Assembly: GCF_020085105.1 (NCBI RefSeq)
Contig: NC_058053.1
Span: 14,160,888 to 14,224,887, forward strand
Source of the DNA: Siniperca chuatsi
Lineage: Eukaryota; Chordata; Actinopteri; Centrarchiformes; Sinipercidae
Reading direction: 5' to 3'
DNA length: 64,000 nt
In this document: piece by piece, positions 29,125-40,435 of the stretch
Numbering within the stretch: the stretch's first letter is position 1
Layout: each line of letters opens with the position of its first letter
Program-made: the position numbers and the translations under genes
Notes under the pieces: model-generated
The model's input: only the letters and a program-made list of their open reading frames with translations
What the model was told of the DNA's origin: nothing
The model's database searches: none

Positions 29125-29315
29125 TACACTCAGTTGCCAGTTTATTAGGTACGGCTAGCTAAAACTAACGCAGTCTAATACAACAGTTCTGCAATAAATC
29201 CTACCTTCATGAAGGTTATTCATTTTCTGTTTGGACCCTTTTTAGAGAGGTGGTGATTCAACTTTACTGCATTAGGTTTATCTAGCTGTACCTAATAAAC
29301 TGGCAACTGAGTGTA
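29125..29315. mobile_element. Short MITE with about 40-bp inverted repeats
   Basis: The left end starts TACACTCAGTTGCCAGTTTA and the right end is its reverse complement. Pairing continues inward for about 40 bp with two mismatches. The 191-bp element has no coding capacity. The TA ends suggest a Tc/mariner-type target; the palindromic motif is one I recognise as widespread in fish and amphibians. It lies in the tail-to-tail interval between galnt3 and csrnp3. Confidence 0.8.
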
Positions 29316-29950
29316 GAGACAGTATGAATGAAGAATGATTATTTGAATACCAGTTTGGACCTGCATTTTGAGAGAAAGTGAGCTAGTCCTTAAACAAACA
29401 GTTAGTTTGGCCTTAAGGTGTTCATTTCAAGTGCTCATGACAACAGTGAAATTGACATTATTAATGAAGATTAAAAGGCATTTTTATTTGACCTACAGTC
29501 AATACTTTATTAACAAACATGCATGCAGTCAGATGTCATGACTGATTTTTAAGATGAATCATTCTCTTCTTTTTATTTGCAGCAATGTTTACCTGTTGTA
29601 TTTTAAATTTAATGTTTATCAAAAGGGAACTTTTAATGTAAAATGAATGCACCGAAGGAACTCTATTTGTTGATCAAATGCCTGAAACGCTGCCTTGACA
29701 TTTAAACAGGAGTCAACTAATGAATTTCTGGTGCAGGCACTAGTGTTAAGATGGGTGAGGAACAGATTGTGTCTATTTTGTTGTCCAACTGCCTTGGTAT
29801 TAAGAGTTCTTATTTTTAGGTCAATAAATTCAGTTGGGTAGTACTGAGAGCCACTTTGTCTCATTTCTCCCTGTGATCTGCAGAGGGCGCTTTGCACTAA
29901 GAAATTACTCAACTGTACAATGTTGACTAACAATTTTAGCAATTTTAATT
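29316..29950. other. Tail-to-tail intergenic interval
   Basis: Separates the probable 3' ends of galnt3 (+) and csrnp3 (-). It has no coding signal. It contains a CTCF-like motif at 29877-29890 (core AGAGGGCGC on the plus strand), considered in the findings. Confidence 0.45.
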
Positions 29951-32152
29951 AAATTTATTTCAAAACCATGTTAAAAATCAAACAGAAAATTAACTCTATC
30001 TACAGTTGGAAAACCAAACACATGGGAAAAAAATTGTAATATTTTGTGCAAAACGTATGCATTTCACAGAATAAGAAAAAAAAAATTAAATAAATCAGGC
30101 ACATGAAGCTTTACAACTCACAACCAGCATGAAACAAAAGACAATTTTAAGATAGTCAATCAATTTACTCAATACAGACTTTTAGTAAACCACAATAAAT
30201 ACACATTTCAATATATCATTTATAATAAATACTGGAAAATAAAATCCAACACAGGATTCTTAACTGGATGCAGTGTCATTGTATCAAGCCTTCTCACACT
30301 GTATGCTTTGGCACAATTAATCTGTTCTATAGGCCATATTGATGCCACTGATTGCCTGAAAGCAGTCTGTGCACTTCTTTTGTACCACCGAGGTGGCATG
30401 AGCAGTCCCAGCTAATCCGCAGTCACACAGAACCACCACAACTCTTGTACTGATCCTAGTGATTATAAAATATGGGCAGATATTTGCAAGCTTGGAAGAG
30501 GGACCAATATCTGTGTTCATGCAGGAGCAAACAGCTCAAGGTAAAGAACTTCAGCAACATATTACAGTAATACTATTCACTAAATTATTGCAGTCCCCCA
30601 ATTTTTGAGCGGTCACTCCAATTTCCTTTTTGTCAGTGATTTTATAAAGATGTGTTAAAAGGTTATTTACAGGTTTTTGGTAAACTATTTTTGAATATCT
30701 GGCTTTTAAGTCATTTTCAATGGCTCATGGGACTCAGGAGTCATAATGTGTAGCTGTTACTTACTGATATGAATTATGTTTAATACTAAGCTTTGATTGT
30801 CAACCTTGAACATTTGTTTCCCTCATATACAATCATTGAAACTGTGGCATATTTTTTTTAGTAAATTAATGGTGCTTTAAGTACAATATTAAGTACCATG
30901 ACAGTCAGTTAAATGTAATCTCAGTGTACTTGCCTAGGATTTCCTCTAAAAGGGAATGCCTTTTAAAAACCATCAAACTATTGCACTTAACACTTCAACA
31001 GAACAAATCAACGTCATTATTAGATCCACATAAATAAACATCTTAGTTATTAGACAGTGGAATGTAGCTTTTACAGCGTTCAAAAGCAGAAATCCAATAA
31101 CCAGTTAATTTATGAAATATTGACACATTATTTTGGGTCAATATTTTGTCCACAGAACAGGACTGGTTACGGATGCTTTTTAAATGAATCTAATCTTAAT
31201 CTAATTCAATCATAAAGATAGTGTTCTGTTGTCTATGATGAATCATAGAGCTCCTCATACTTTTGGAGATATGTCAAAGTGCTACTTTATTAATATCCCT
31301 GTATCAGTGAAAGAATAAATCTTCATTTGTAGTAACATCTGCAAATCATGGTATTCTAAGAGTGAACAGTGGAGAAAAAGGTGTGGGGCCATATTTTTCA
31401 GTATTTATCAGTTAAAACCAACTGCATGCCACTAGACCCCACACATAAGTGCAAAAGGCTGTGAATTGATTTTTGACATTTTATGCAATTGATATTGTAT
31501 TCCAAACATACAAATAAGAATTCAGGCTTTCTCATGCTTTTCAAAACCATAGAAAAGCATATACTAGTGACAAAAAGAAGAAGAGAAATGTACATTATGT
31601 ATACAACACATTTTTATGTAAAAAAAAAAAAAGGTATTTTTTTCCCCCCTAAATGTCACTGAGATTCCCAAAACAGCATGCGTATTGTTATCAAAACATT
31701 TACAGTATATAAGTATACACATAATTCAGAAACAATACATAAACTGACAATAAACCTTTTTTGCACATTTGACACATACAGTAGACATAGAAAAGTTCCA
31801 TCTACAGTACAATATCTGCTTAAAACTAGAACTTTACATCTGAAATTACAAGATACATTGCACAGCATGACATAACTGATGTTTTAAAATGTTTTTGATC
31901 TGTTCCATCTTGCAGTTAAGCGCACACTGTAGTGGAGAAACCTTCAGGAGCAAATATTTCCTCAAAAACATTTCCATCATGAACCTATGGCTTTATAGTT
32001 ACAGATGAGAATGTACTACGGTGCCGTACACTGCTTTGAAATTTAAGGTCATATAATGCAAAAAGGCCATGATTTAGTTCCCTTAAAACACCACTTGGTC
32101 AGGCTCAAGTAAAGACGTAATATTGAAAGAACACTTCAAAAGGTGAGGCCCA
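29951..32152 (-). other. Probable long 3' UTR of csrnp3
   Basis: AT-rich non-coding sequence following the csrnp3 stop codon on the minus strand. A minus-strand AATAAA (TTTATT on plus, 29954-29959) would give a 3' UTR of about 2.2 kb, in keeping with the long 3' UTRs of mammalian CSRNP3. Earlier hexamers could give shorter forms. No repeat or coding exon was recognised here. Confidence 0.4.
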
Positions 32153-35100
32153 CTAAATGGCTGTGACCTCGGGGCAATGGTCTGGTAAAGGGAGGTTCTT
32201 AGTATTGTTTGCTAGTAAGGTCAGGTCAGAGTGTCCATTAACATTGGACTCTTGCTGTGGCTGTTCAGCTGTCGTACATGAGCTGTGGCTGCTGTAGGAA
32301 CCCTGGGTGTTATTGTTCAGGAAGTTTTGAAACTCTGTCTGGCTCTGGTTGTCAGGCTGCTCCACAAATGTCGCTGTGGACAACACCTTCTTCTCCTGAT
32401 CAGGTGTGTAGCAGGTCGAGGGGGTGGCAGGAGCACCGTTGGTCAGAGTGAAAGGGTGATTAACTGTGTATTGTTCCTCAGCCTGGTTAGAGTAGTCTGT
32501 GTACTGCTCAGCAGACACGTTGAATGGTCCTTGGGCCACGCTGCCATTGGTCGTGCTGACTGGATCTTGGAATGCTAAGGCTTCCCCGTAGGGTTTATTG
32601 GGTTGGTTGGTTTGGCCATTAGAGACGGCGCTGGAGCTCCCCAGCTGATAGTACTCAGCTGAAGAAGAGTTCATTAAATAAGTGTTTCCGTTCATGTTAT
32701 CATGTGCCACAGAGCCATCACTGTAACACAATACAGGGGACAAGGGGACCACTTCAGTATGAGACACTGACAGGGTTGTCATGTCGTCCTGAAAGTTATC
32801 AGACTTCTCTTCATCCTCATCATCGTCCTCCTCGTCCTCAGAGTCGCTGTTATCTAAGCTCTGGGTGCTGGAGTCAGACAGTACGCTGCAAACACTGCTG
32901 CTATCCTCCTCGTCCTCTTCGTTCTCCTCTTCCTCCTCCTCCTCGTCTTCTTCATCTTCTTCCTCGTCTTCGTCATCTAGCGGCTCCTCCATCTCGTCGG
33001 CAGCCTGCAGGTGCATACTGGCCGTCTGTGGAACAGCGTCTGACAGAGAGTACTCCAACCTGTGCTGGGACTGAACGAGAGGGTTTCCGCTTCCCAGGTC
33101 GTTAGTATCACCACGGTAACCGTTGGCGGGGGACGCCTGCTGCTGCTCACGACTCTTCTCCAGTTCAAGTTTCATTATGGTGTGCAAGAAATGGGTCCGA
33201 ACACGGATGGGATTAAACTCCACTCTCCCAGTTGAATTGCTGCAGCCCTCTTTTGTGCAGCCACATGGAAATGACATACGGTCCACCTAAGGAAAACATA
33301 ACATTTACTCTGCTATTCATTTTATTTCAAACAGATGACCTGTGTAATACTGTCATTCAGTCATTGATCCCTACACCTTCTTGTTAAATGGTACAGTATG
33401 TTTTTCTGTTTACAAGGGTGAGGATAAAACTGACAGTCATGGGCTTTACCTGGCACTTGATCCCTGCGATGCTGCAGGCACAGGTCTCTGGGTCACAGAA
33501 GACTCTGCAGTCACAGCCGCAGTCCTCTCTGGACATCCGGATCGCCCGCAGTTCATGTTTCTCTTCCACGTCAATCTTCTTTACCCCAGAGGAGCGCAGC
33601 AGTGCCCGACGCTTTTTAGTGGTAAGAGGCTGCAGGAAGAAGTACTCGTCTACCTCTGTGTTGTCCAGATCGATGTCATCGTCAGAAATGTCCTCTGCTG
33701 TGAGCGTGTTGGCCTCTTCAGACTCCACTGTGCCATTCTTAGTCAGCTGAAAACAAGAAAGAGTCACATCCAAGCTATTTTATAAAAGTGAAAGAACAAA
33801 GAGCCAAGTCCAATGACGAAGTGGTGTTTAAAACAAAGAGTCTTTCACACCAAATTCCTTTCAAATTCTTCACATATTTCATACTGATATCTGTTGAATA
33901 ATGCTTATAAAATCCTTTGCATACGGAAATGTTTACAGCTACGACTTGGTTGAGATAGACAAAGCGGTTACCTTGAGTTTGATTGAGTTGAGTTTCTCCT
34001 CCTTCAGGTGATCTCTGAGCATGTCTCTGTGGAGCCTCTCCTGCTCCAGGGCAAATTCACCCAGGGAGTACTGCCTGATCCAGCTGTGCCTGTTGGACAT
34101 ACCCAGCGTGCTGCCTCCCTGGCTGGGCACGCTGGTGAAGCCCTGCCGCCGGCTGAAGTAGTACACTGTCACATTCTCAAAATGCACCCTCCTCGTCCGC
34201 AGGCGCTTCTCTCTCTTCAGTATTGAGTCAGCTGAAAAAGTGGTACATTGCATGTACTTGTCATCTTGCTTGTAAACTGTTACTGACAATTCATTAATCC
34301 AATGTGGAAAGAATTAAAGCTTCACATTGTAAATCACTGCATCAAGAACACTTTCAGCACAGTTGATTTTTTTATCATTCATACATTCCTTCATGTTAGA
34401 GCAGAACTGTTTTATAGCCATGTAAAGCCTGTTAAGATAAGTGACATTTGTATGGCAAAATGTGGGACACATACTAGCAGAGAGTATTGTCCTTAAATGC
34501 CTGAAATATGAGGAATTCTTTCTTGCCAGCTCTACAGCGAGCTTCTACATATCTTGCACAGCTTTGCAGGGAAGGATTTCATCACATCTCTGTGCTTCCG
34601 CTTGGCATGCGAGTCCTCTGTGTGTCTTTTTAAGGAGAGCTCTACGAGAGGGAGGGGCAGAGGGGAGGGCAACGGTGGAGCATAAATAATCCCCTGCCTG
34701 GCCCAGAGATGAAGAGTACTGGTTCACAGAAGCAGTGTTCACAGAAGCAGTCTTCCCAGCGTTCACCCTGATATCAGACAGGACAGGACAAATAGAAACC
34801 ATCTGGTTCCAACAGCTCTCCACCCCACGCAAGAGGGACAATGCATTTCATTACAGATGTAGAGCTGTCAGGCTGAGGGTACAGAGCAAAGCCAAGCTTC
34901 ATTATCTACAAAACGAAATGCAAACAGCTATCAGCTTGTTTTAGGTGTCAAAACAGTTAACATATGTTAAGGTCAATGTAATCAGCTTTTTTTTTTTTTT
35001 GAGGATGTCTATATTAAAGCATATAAGAAAAAAACAACATCTACATGTATTTTTCACAGTTTTGCAAGCTATAATCAGCATGTGTTCCTTTACCCTTTAA

Positions 35101-36797
35101 AGACTGACAGATTGAGACCTGACTGTTCCTCAAACACTCACAACAAACACATTACAGATGTTTTTCCTTCTCTCCCTAACACAACGGCATGGGATGTAAA
35201 ACCACTTAGGGCTTAATTGCCCCATCTCTCTGCCAAGACAGTTAATGACTGTACGTGCACATGTCTCTTCACAGGAGTGAAGTTATCATAGTGCACAGCT
35301 CCCTTGTTGCTGTTAGCTACCAGCAGCTGCAGCTGACACAGAGGCCAAGCTTAGCCTTTAGGGACGCAGCACCTTACATATGTCTCGCTACAGGGACCCA
35401 TCTGTATGTCATTCACAAAGTTTAAGAAAATAATCCATCATCAAAACACAAATTTAACATTGACTTTGCCTTTAATTAAAACAAAAGTAGCCAAATTGTG
35501 CATATTCACACACATGGTGTCCAAACGTGACTCCTTTCTTGTGTTCTTTAAGAATTGCATTATTAAGATTTTTTGGCACCAAATATCTGATGCTATCTAG
35601 GTGCTTTGAAAAAATCCCCGAAAAGGATTAATAAACTACAACTGTATTATCTATTTCACTCACATTCTGTCTCATCTCTTAGACATTAATATTCACATGT
35701 GCACTGCATTACTTATTAGTGATGACTTCAGTGTCCTTTTGAACCTGCAGAGGAGACATGTCTTTTGCGGTTGGTTTATCTTCCATTAGGACTGCATTAT
35801 TTAATACAAAGTCAGTTCAAGTCAGGAGTTACTGTGGAATCTCTCAGTAGCAGACCTCTTTTGAAGCATTTGTATATTGAAAAGCAGAACTGATAAGCTT
35901 CACAGAATTATGGCTATGGTTAGTTTATTTTATTTTTTATTATTTACTCTGTTTTAAATTATTGTAAACTGAATAGTTTTTGGGTTTGGACTGTTAGTCA
36001 GAAAAACAAGACATGTGAATGAAAATAATAAAGTTGCAACCCTAAGCTTCACCCACCATGCATCATGTTTCATTTGAAGTGTGCATTTGCTGGTCTTTTT
36101 GTTTATGCAAAAATTAAAACATACTGCTCCCTCCTCAAAAAAGGGCTATTTCATCCGAAATATGATTTATACAAGAAGATAACTAAGAAAATAATTTAGT
36201 GTTCTTAGAGAGTGGTATATTTACATGTACACATGTACAGTACCAACAGTGTTGCACACACACAGCTTGAGGCTGCATCAGCTTATTCATCTGGCTGAGC
36301 CTGTACACTGATGCTGTTCCTAATGAGGAAGGCCGCCTGTGCATCCTTCCCCTTTATTACAGCACTAGACTCTTAGCATCAATCAGCCTCCTCTCCTCTC
36401 CTCTACACAGTGATGACTGTAAATTCATGTTACAGTCCCTTATCAACAGACATGCAGACTTGTTTTCTTTGACCTGCATCCTGCATTGATTGTGCGCTAC
36501 AAAATCAGGCTGTCTCTGAGTGTTATTCCCTTCAGTGCTTAAGCTTTGTTTTCCTTGAGATGAAATGATGAAATTATCTTACTGTCAATAGCACGCCTTA
36601 GCCACACCGAGCACAATGCCTGAATTTAAAAGACACAGGCACTTACGGGTGAAAGGGCCTGAGGCAGAGGGGTTTACACTGTCACTGCTGTCCCCACTCT
36701 CACTGCAGGAGACCTCATCATCAGACTCCCGCAAAGAAGAGCACGGGGAGGAGGAGGCTTCCACCTCCTCAAATTTCCTCTTCAGTATTCCACTCAT
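32153..36797 (-). CDS. csrnp3: Cysteine/serine-rich nuclear protein 3, complete, 4 coding exons
   Basis: A nuclear DNA-binding transcriptional activator of the CSRNP (AXUD1/TAIP) family; in mammals it is mainly neuronal. Coding exons in transcript order: 36797-36647, 34231-33972, 33746-33450, 33286-32153; all junctions are GT-AG and phases close. The 1842-nt CDS gives 613 aa, against about 585 in human. The N terminus [14 protein letters not shown] matches CSRNP3. A basic segment follows ([14 protein letters not shown], about 54-67), then an N-terminal CSRNP domain with [16 protein letters not shown]. The cysteine-rich region spans about 210-253 ([16 protein letters not shown], then CGCTKEGC). 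An acidic, serine-rich run follows, where the DNA is almost all GAG/GAA/GAT codons (plus-strand 32810-32990). The C-terminal half is serine/asparagine/glutamine-rich and low in structure. The start was chosen by homology; an in-frame ATG four codons upstream (36809-36807) exists in the same exon, which begins at 36815 after a TTTCAG acceptor. At least one 5' non-coding exon must lie upstream. Confidence 0.95.
34232..36646 (-). other. csrnp3 intron between first and second coding exons
   Basis: It contains a four-run G-quadruplex motif on the plus strand at 34650-34669 (runs of 3, 4, 4 and 3 G with loops of 1, 4 and 1), shortly before a TATA-like 'cataaataa'. It also holds a degenerate LINE-tail-like phrase ('ccccgaaaaggattaataaa') near 35616-35636, and an old repeat fragment at about 35945-36045 ('tttgggtttggactgttagt', then 'gttgcaaccct') related to the repeat at 60236-60500. 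No additional exon is needed, because the flanking exons join in phase. Confidence 0.55.
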
Positions 36798-36815
36798 GGC
36801 CCGCCGCATCTGCAC

Positions 36816-39800
36816 CTGAAATCAAAAGACAGCAGAGGGGCCACAAATGATTTAATATCCAGTTTAGGGCCTTCATAATCCTCAATACACTCAATTAGCA
36901 ATGAGACCCAGACTCCCCCCTTTCCTCCTCCCTTCACACACACACACACACATACACAATCTCTCCTGCCGCTATCCCAGCTCCCAGGCATTCCCTGGGC
37001 GATTGATCACCTTGGCACAAAGGAGCTGAGATGGAAGGAGAAAGCTGCTAATTACATACTACGTCTGCCTTACAGGAAGTTCATTCCACTGTCTCTGGTT
37101 GAGAGGCTGGAGAAACAAGAGACTGGACAAACTTGTCTTGCACTGCGGCTGGTCAAGGTGAAATTATCTACAATATATATGTATTTCGTACAATATTATG
37201 TGATTGCATTTAATTGCTACTGCACCTAGAAAGCATAAAGAATATTTAAAATATCCACTGGCTTAAAAGGTATTACACAGCATTTAACAGAAAAAAACCC
37301 ATCTGTAGCTTTTTGACACGCATAAGTAGTATTGGTGGGATGTGGAAACGTGTGCATTTATGTATATGAGTGGCATCTTGTACATCTGTAATGAGCATCT
37401 GTTAGATCCGATGCTTCCTACAGAAAAAGGAAAGGCCTCAGGTGAATTCAGCTACAGTCACTGCAGAGCAGGGTAAAAAATCTATACTGTGACAGGCTAT
37501 TGCCTTATAATCTGCTACAAAGGCAGTCAATAATGATGTATCATAAAGCAGTGTAAATATAATAGCAGGAATGGACCAATAGATCTATTATCTCTATTAT
37601 CTCTGCTACAGTCCATTCAGTGGTAACTACCATTAAATAGTTGCATGATAATAATATTCATAGCAGCAGCTCTACAGTTAAATCAGTGTTATGCACAGTT
37701 TCTGAAATAAATCAGGAATTATCTTTGTATGGCTGTGTAGGTGCAGCAAAATGATTGTGGTTACAGCACTTCATACAGAAGCTATTGTAACAGACGTGTC
37801 ACAGACCACTTCAATGTTAACTGAGAGGGGTCATTACCTCCCTCTGACTGATGATGCAATTAGACAAATAAACAAGAACAAGCTCATCAGTCAACTACAC
37901 TAAAACTAATCACTATTACACTGGAACTGGCTCTAATAACTACTGCATTGTAACTATCAAACGATATATTATTTTTATTACTGCTTTTTCCCTTTTACCC
38001 CACCACTATTCTTCAGTGTGTAATGGATTATAATATTGCAGGATTTATTTAATCTCAATCACTATTCATAACATTAACATTTCATCAGACATTGTTGAAA
38101 ATGTAGAACTTTAATGTATTTAGCTGTAGAGCAGCTGGAACACCATGTCGTATTTTAAAATAAACCCAATAACACAACAGAGCTGCTGTAGCACAGCAAG
38201 GATTGCTATGACTGGCAGCTTTTCCCTCACTGCTTTCTCTCTTGGAAACTGGAATCAGTAAAGACAGCATGCATCTTCACCCAGTCCCACTCTGTCTTTC
38301 TGCCAGAGCAGCTTGTGGGGGAGTTCCATTCACAGACAGCCACAGTGTTTCATCTGGGCTTTGCTATCGAGTCATTACAGATGCAAATGCTGCCTGAGAG
38401 AAAGAGGTGCAACCCAGAGAGGACTAGCGCTGCCAGCAAGAGGGTCATTGTTCCCAGGAGGCTGTGCTTGTTCAGTGCAGTGACATGGCACCGCCAGCAT
38501 TTGGAGAACCTCCAGAGTCAACAACTCTACCTAAAATTAAGGAATGTGAGGCATCCTCCATCTGGGAGAAAGTGGAGGAGAGAGAAGTCTGTCAGAAAAG
38601 ATTTCTTTTCAGAAAGAATAGATATGAATTTGGGGGTGAAATCTGTAAGAGGCTCTGTAAAGCCAATAACTGAGCTGGCTGTCAAGAAGCCATTAGTCTA
38701 CTTTCTCTTCTGAGTGATTCTGACAAGGCATAATGACATTAACTAATGAACTAATACTGAAATATATTAAATTAGTCTTGTGGGATTTACAATGTTGATC
38801 AACAGAATAAATATATTTATTTCACAATCCACCATTCATTTGTTGGCAAATAGGAGTGGAAATTTTCACCAGAAATTACCTGTGCAATTTTAGTCTATTT
38901 CCTAGCGAGGGTCCTAATTAAATACCATTGTTGGAAACCTATTCGTATGCTTAGCCCTCAGCTGATGCTGCACTAGTCTTTTATACCAAAAGTGGTTTCC
39001 ATGCAGATTCTAATGTACTCTCACAACAAGTGATTTCCCATATGACAGTGTTTCCAGTGTTACATACTGTGTATAAGGGTTCTTCATACTAAAGCACCAA
39101 TAGAGCAAATTAAGTTAATATCTAAGCAAATTATGTTTATACATTTATCACAGTTCCTTTCTCAGATGAATTGTTTGAGTTAAAATATTGACACTGGATG
39201 GCCATGACATCATAAACCACAGAGCTGTGGGTAATCTAGGGTGAACCTCTTTCATCACGGCTAAATAAAAACCAGAGATTGTTGCTCCTCTCCAACAGCT
39301 CTTTCTTTGTCTTCACTGTTGCCTTACCACTAATCATGGCTGGGCAGCATACACTATGGTACAAGGGAGAAAATCCCAGAGAAAATAATGCAGCAAAAGC
39401 CAGCTTGGAAAGCCCCTCCCTGTGTTTGCCTCTCTGTGCACACACATCAACTGTGGAAACCAACTCTTGTCCTTAATCAACAGCGTTCACAGCACTATAG
39501 CACACTTGCACTCTGAATACAATTATTTTCCCCCACGTCATTCACAAGGTTTCCACAATCACAATAAACCGATGTGACAACAGAAGGCTCAAAACATTCA
39601 TCCCAAGTGATGCCAACAAGCCTATGGCATCTGGAGCAAGTCATGACACATCAGTCCTACAATGACCAGATTACACTTCTCTGCGTGTGCTGGCCCTCAC
39701 AGGAGCAACTGACCTGTATCCACTGGCAGACTGTGACTCTTTTCACCTCTTCTCACAGCAGCGCAGCCACACAATCATAAATGTGGCTATTCAAAAAAGG

Positions 39801-40140
39801 TGAAAGATGATGAATGAAGAGGTTCCCATTTTGTTTCAGTCCACTGACTTGCAGCGACCCCTGAGCTCCACGTGCATGAGAAAAAAGGGTGCAGGAGTGT
39901 GAGAGAGACTTCCAGCTCTGACTGCACTGTCGCTACCATATGCTTTATTGTTGCAAGACGACAGTCTTTCTCACTTTAACTCCCTGTCTGTCACAGTGTT
40001 CCTCTCTCTCTCTTTCTCTTTCTCTCGCTCTCTCTTGCTCTTTGGTCACACAAAGGCTCATTAGCTGCAGCCGGCTGAAAAGCAGGAGCCTGACTGGAGC
40101 AGAGAGGAGCAGAGCAGAGGCAGTCTGTGAGATCACATGG
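36816..40140. other. csrnp3 upstream or 5' intronic DNA, no gene recognised
   Basis: Directly 5' of the first coding exon of csrnp3 on the minus strand, hence an intron if the gene has distal non-coding exons, as its exon acceptor implies. It has a short (CA)n tract at 36937-36955 and a CT-rich run at about 40005-40037. Longer chance frames (for example 38315-38713) show no family resemblance. Confidence 0.5.
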
Positions 40141-40144
40141 GTGG

Positions 40145-40435
40145 GATGTCTGAGAGAGAGAGAGAGTCAGGCGTGCCTCTGCTCCTGCTGTCTGCAGATA
40201 TTTTTACCAACATGAGCTGTAGAAGGGGAGGGGGGCGAGTAGGGGGGAGGAGGAGGCAGAGGTATGGGGGTCAGAAAATATGCGTGTGTGGGGGGGGGTG
40301 GCGGCAGGGGAGGGGGTATAACAGATATGCAGAGAGGAGGGGATTCAGGGGGATATAGTAAAGGGGAGGGGGAGGTTGAGGGAGAGAGAGAGTAGGGAGG
40401 TGGAAAGGGGGAAAGAAAAGGAAAAAGGGAAACAT
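40145..40435. repeat. Purine-rich tract with G-runs
   Basis: The plus strand is almost all A and G: (GA)n at 40148-40170, then clusters of 4-9 consecutive G (around 40214-40250, 40287-40317 and 40360-40375). The clustered G-runs could fold into G-quadruplexes, and the mirror-like purine strand could form triplex DNA. A regulatory role for csrnp3 is possible but unproven. Confidence 0.7.

Noticed and set aside
32704..33105. 133-residue plus-strand open frame
   Set aside because: Antisense shadow of the last csrnp3 exon; its length comes from the GAG-rich codons on the other strand.
38315..38713. 132-residue open frame upstream of csrnp3
   Set aside because: No recognisable domain, no neighbouring exons and ordinary base composition; likely chance.
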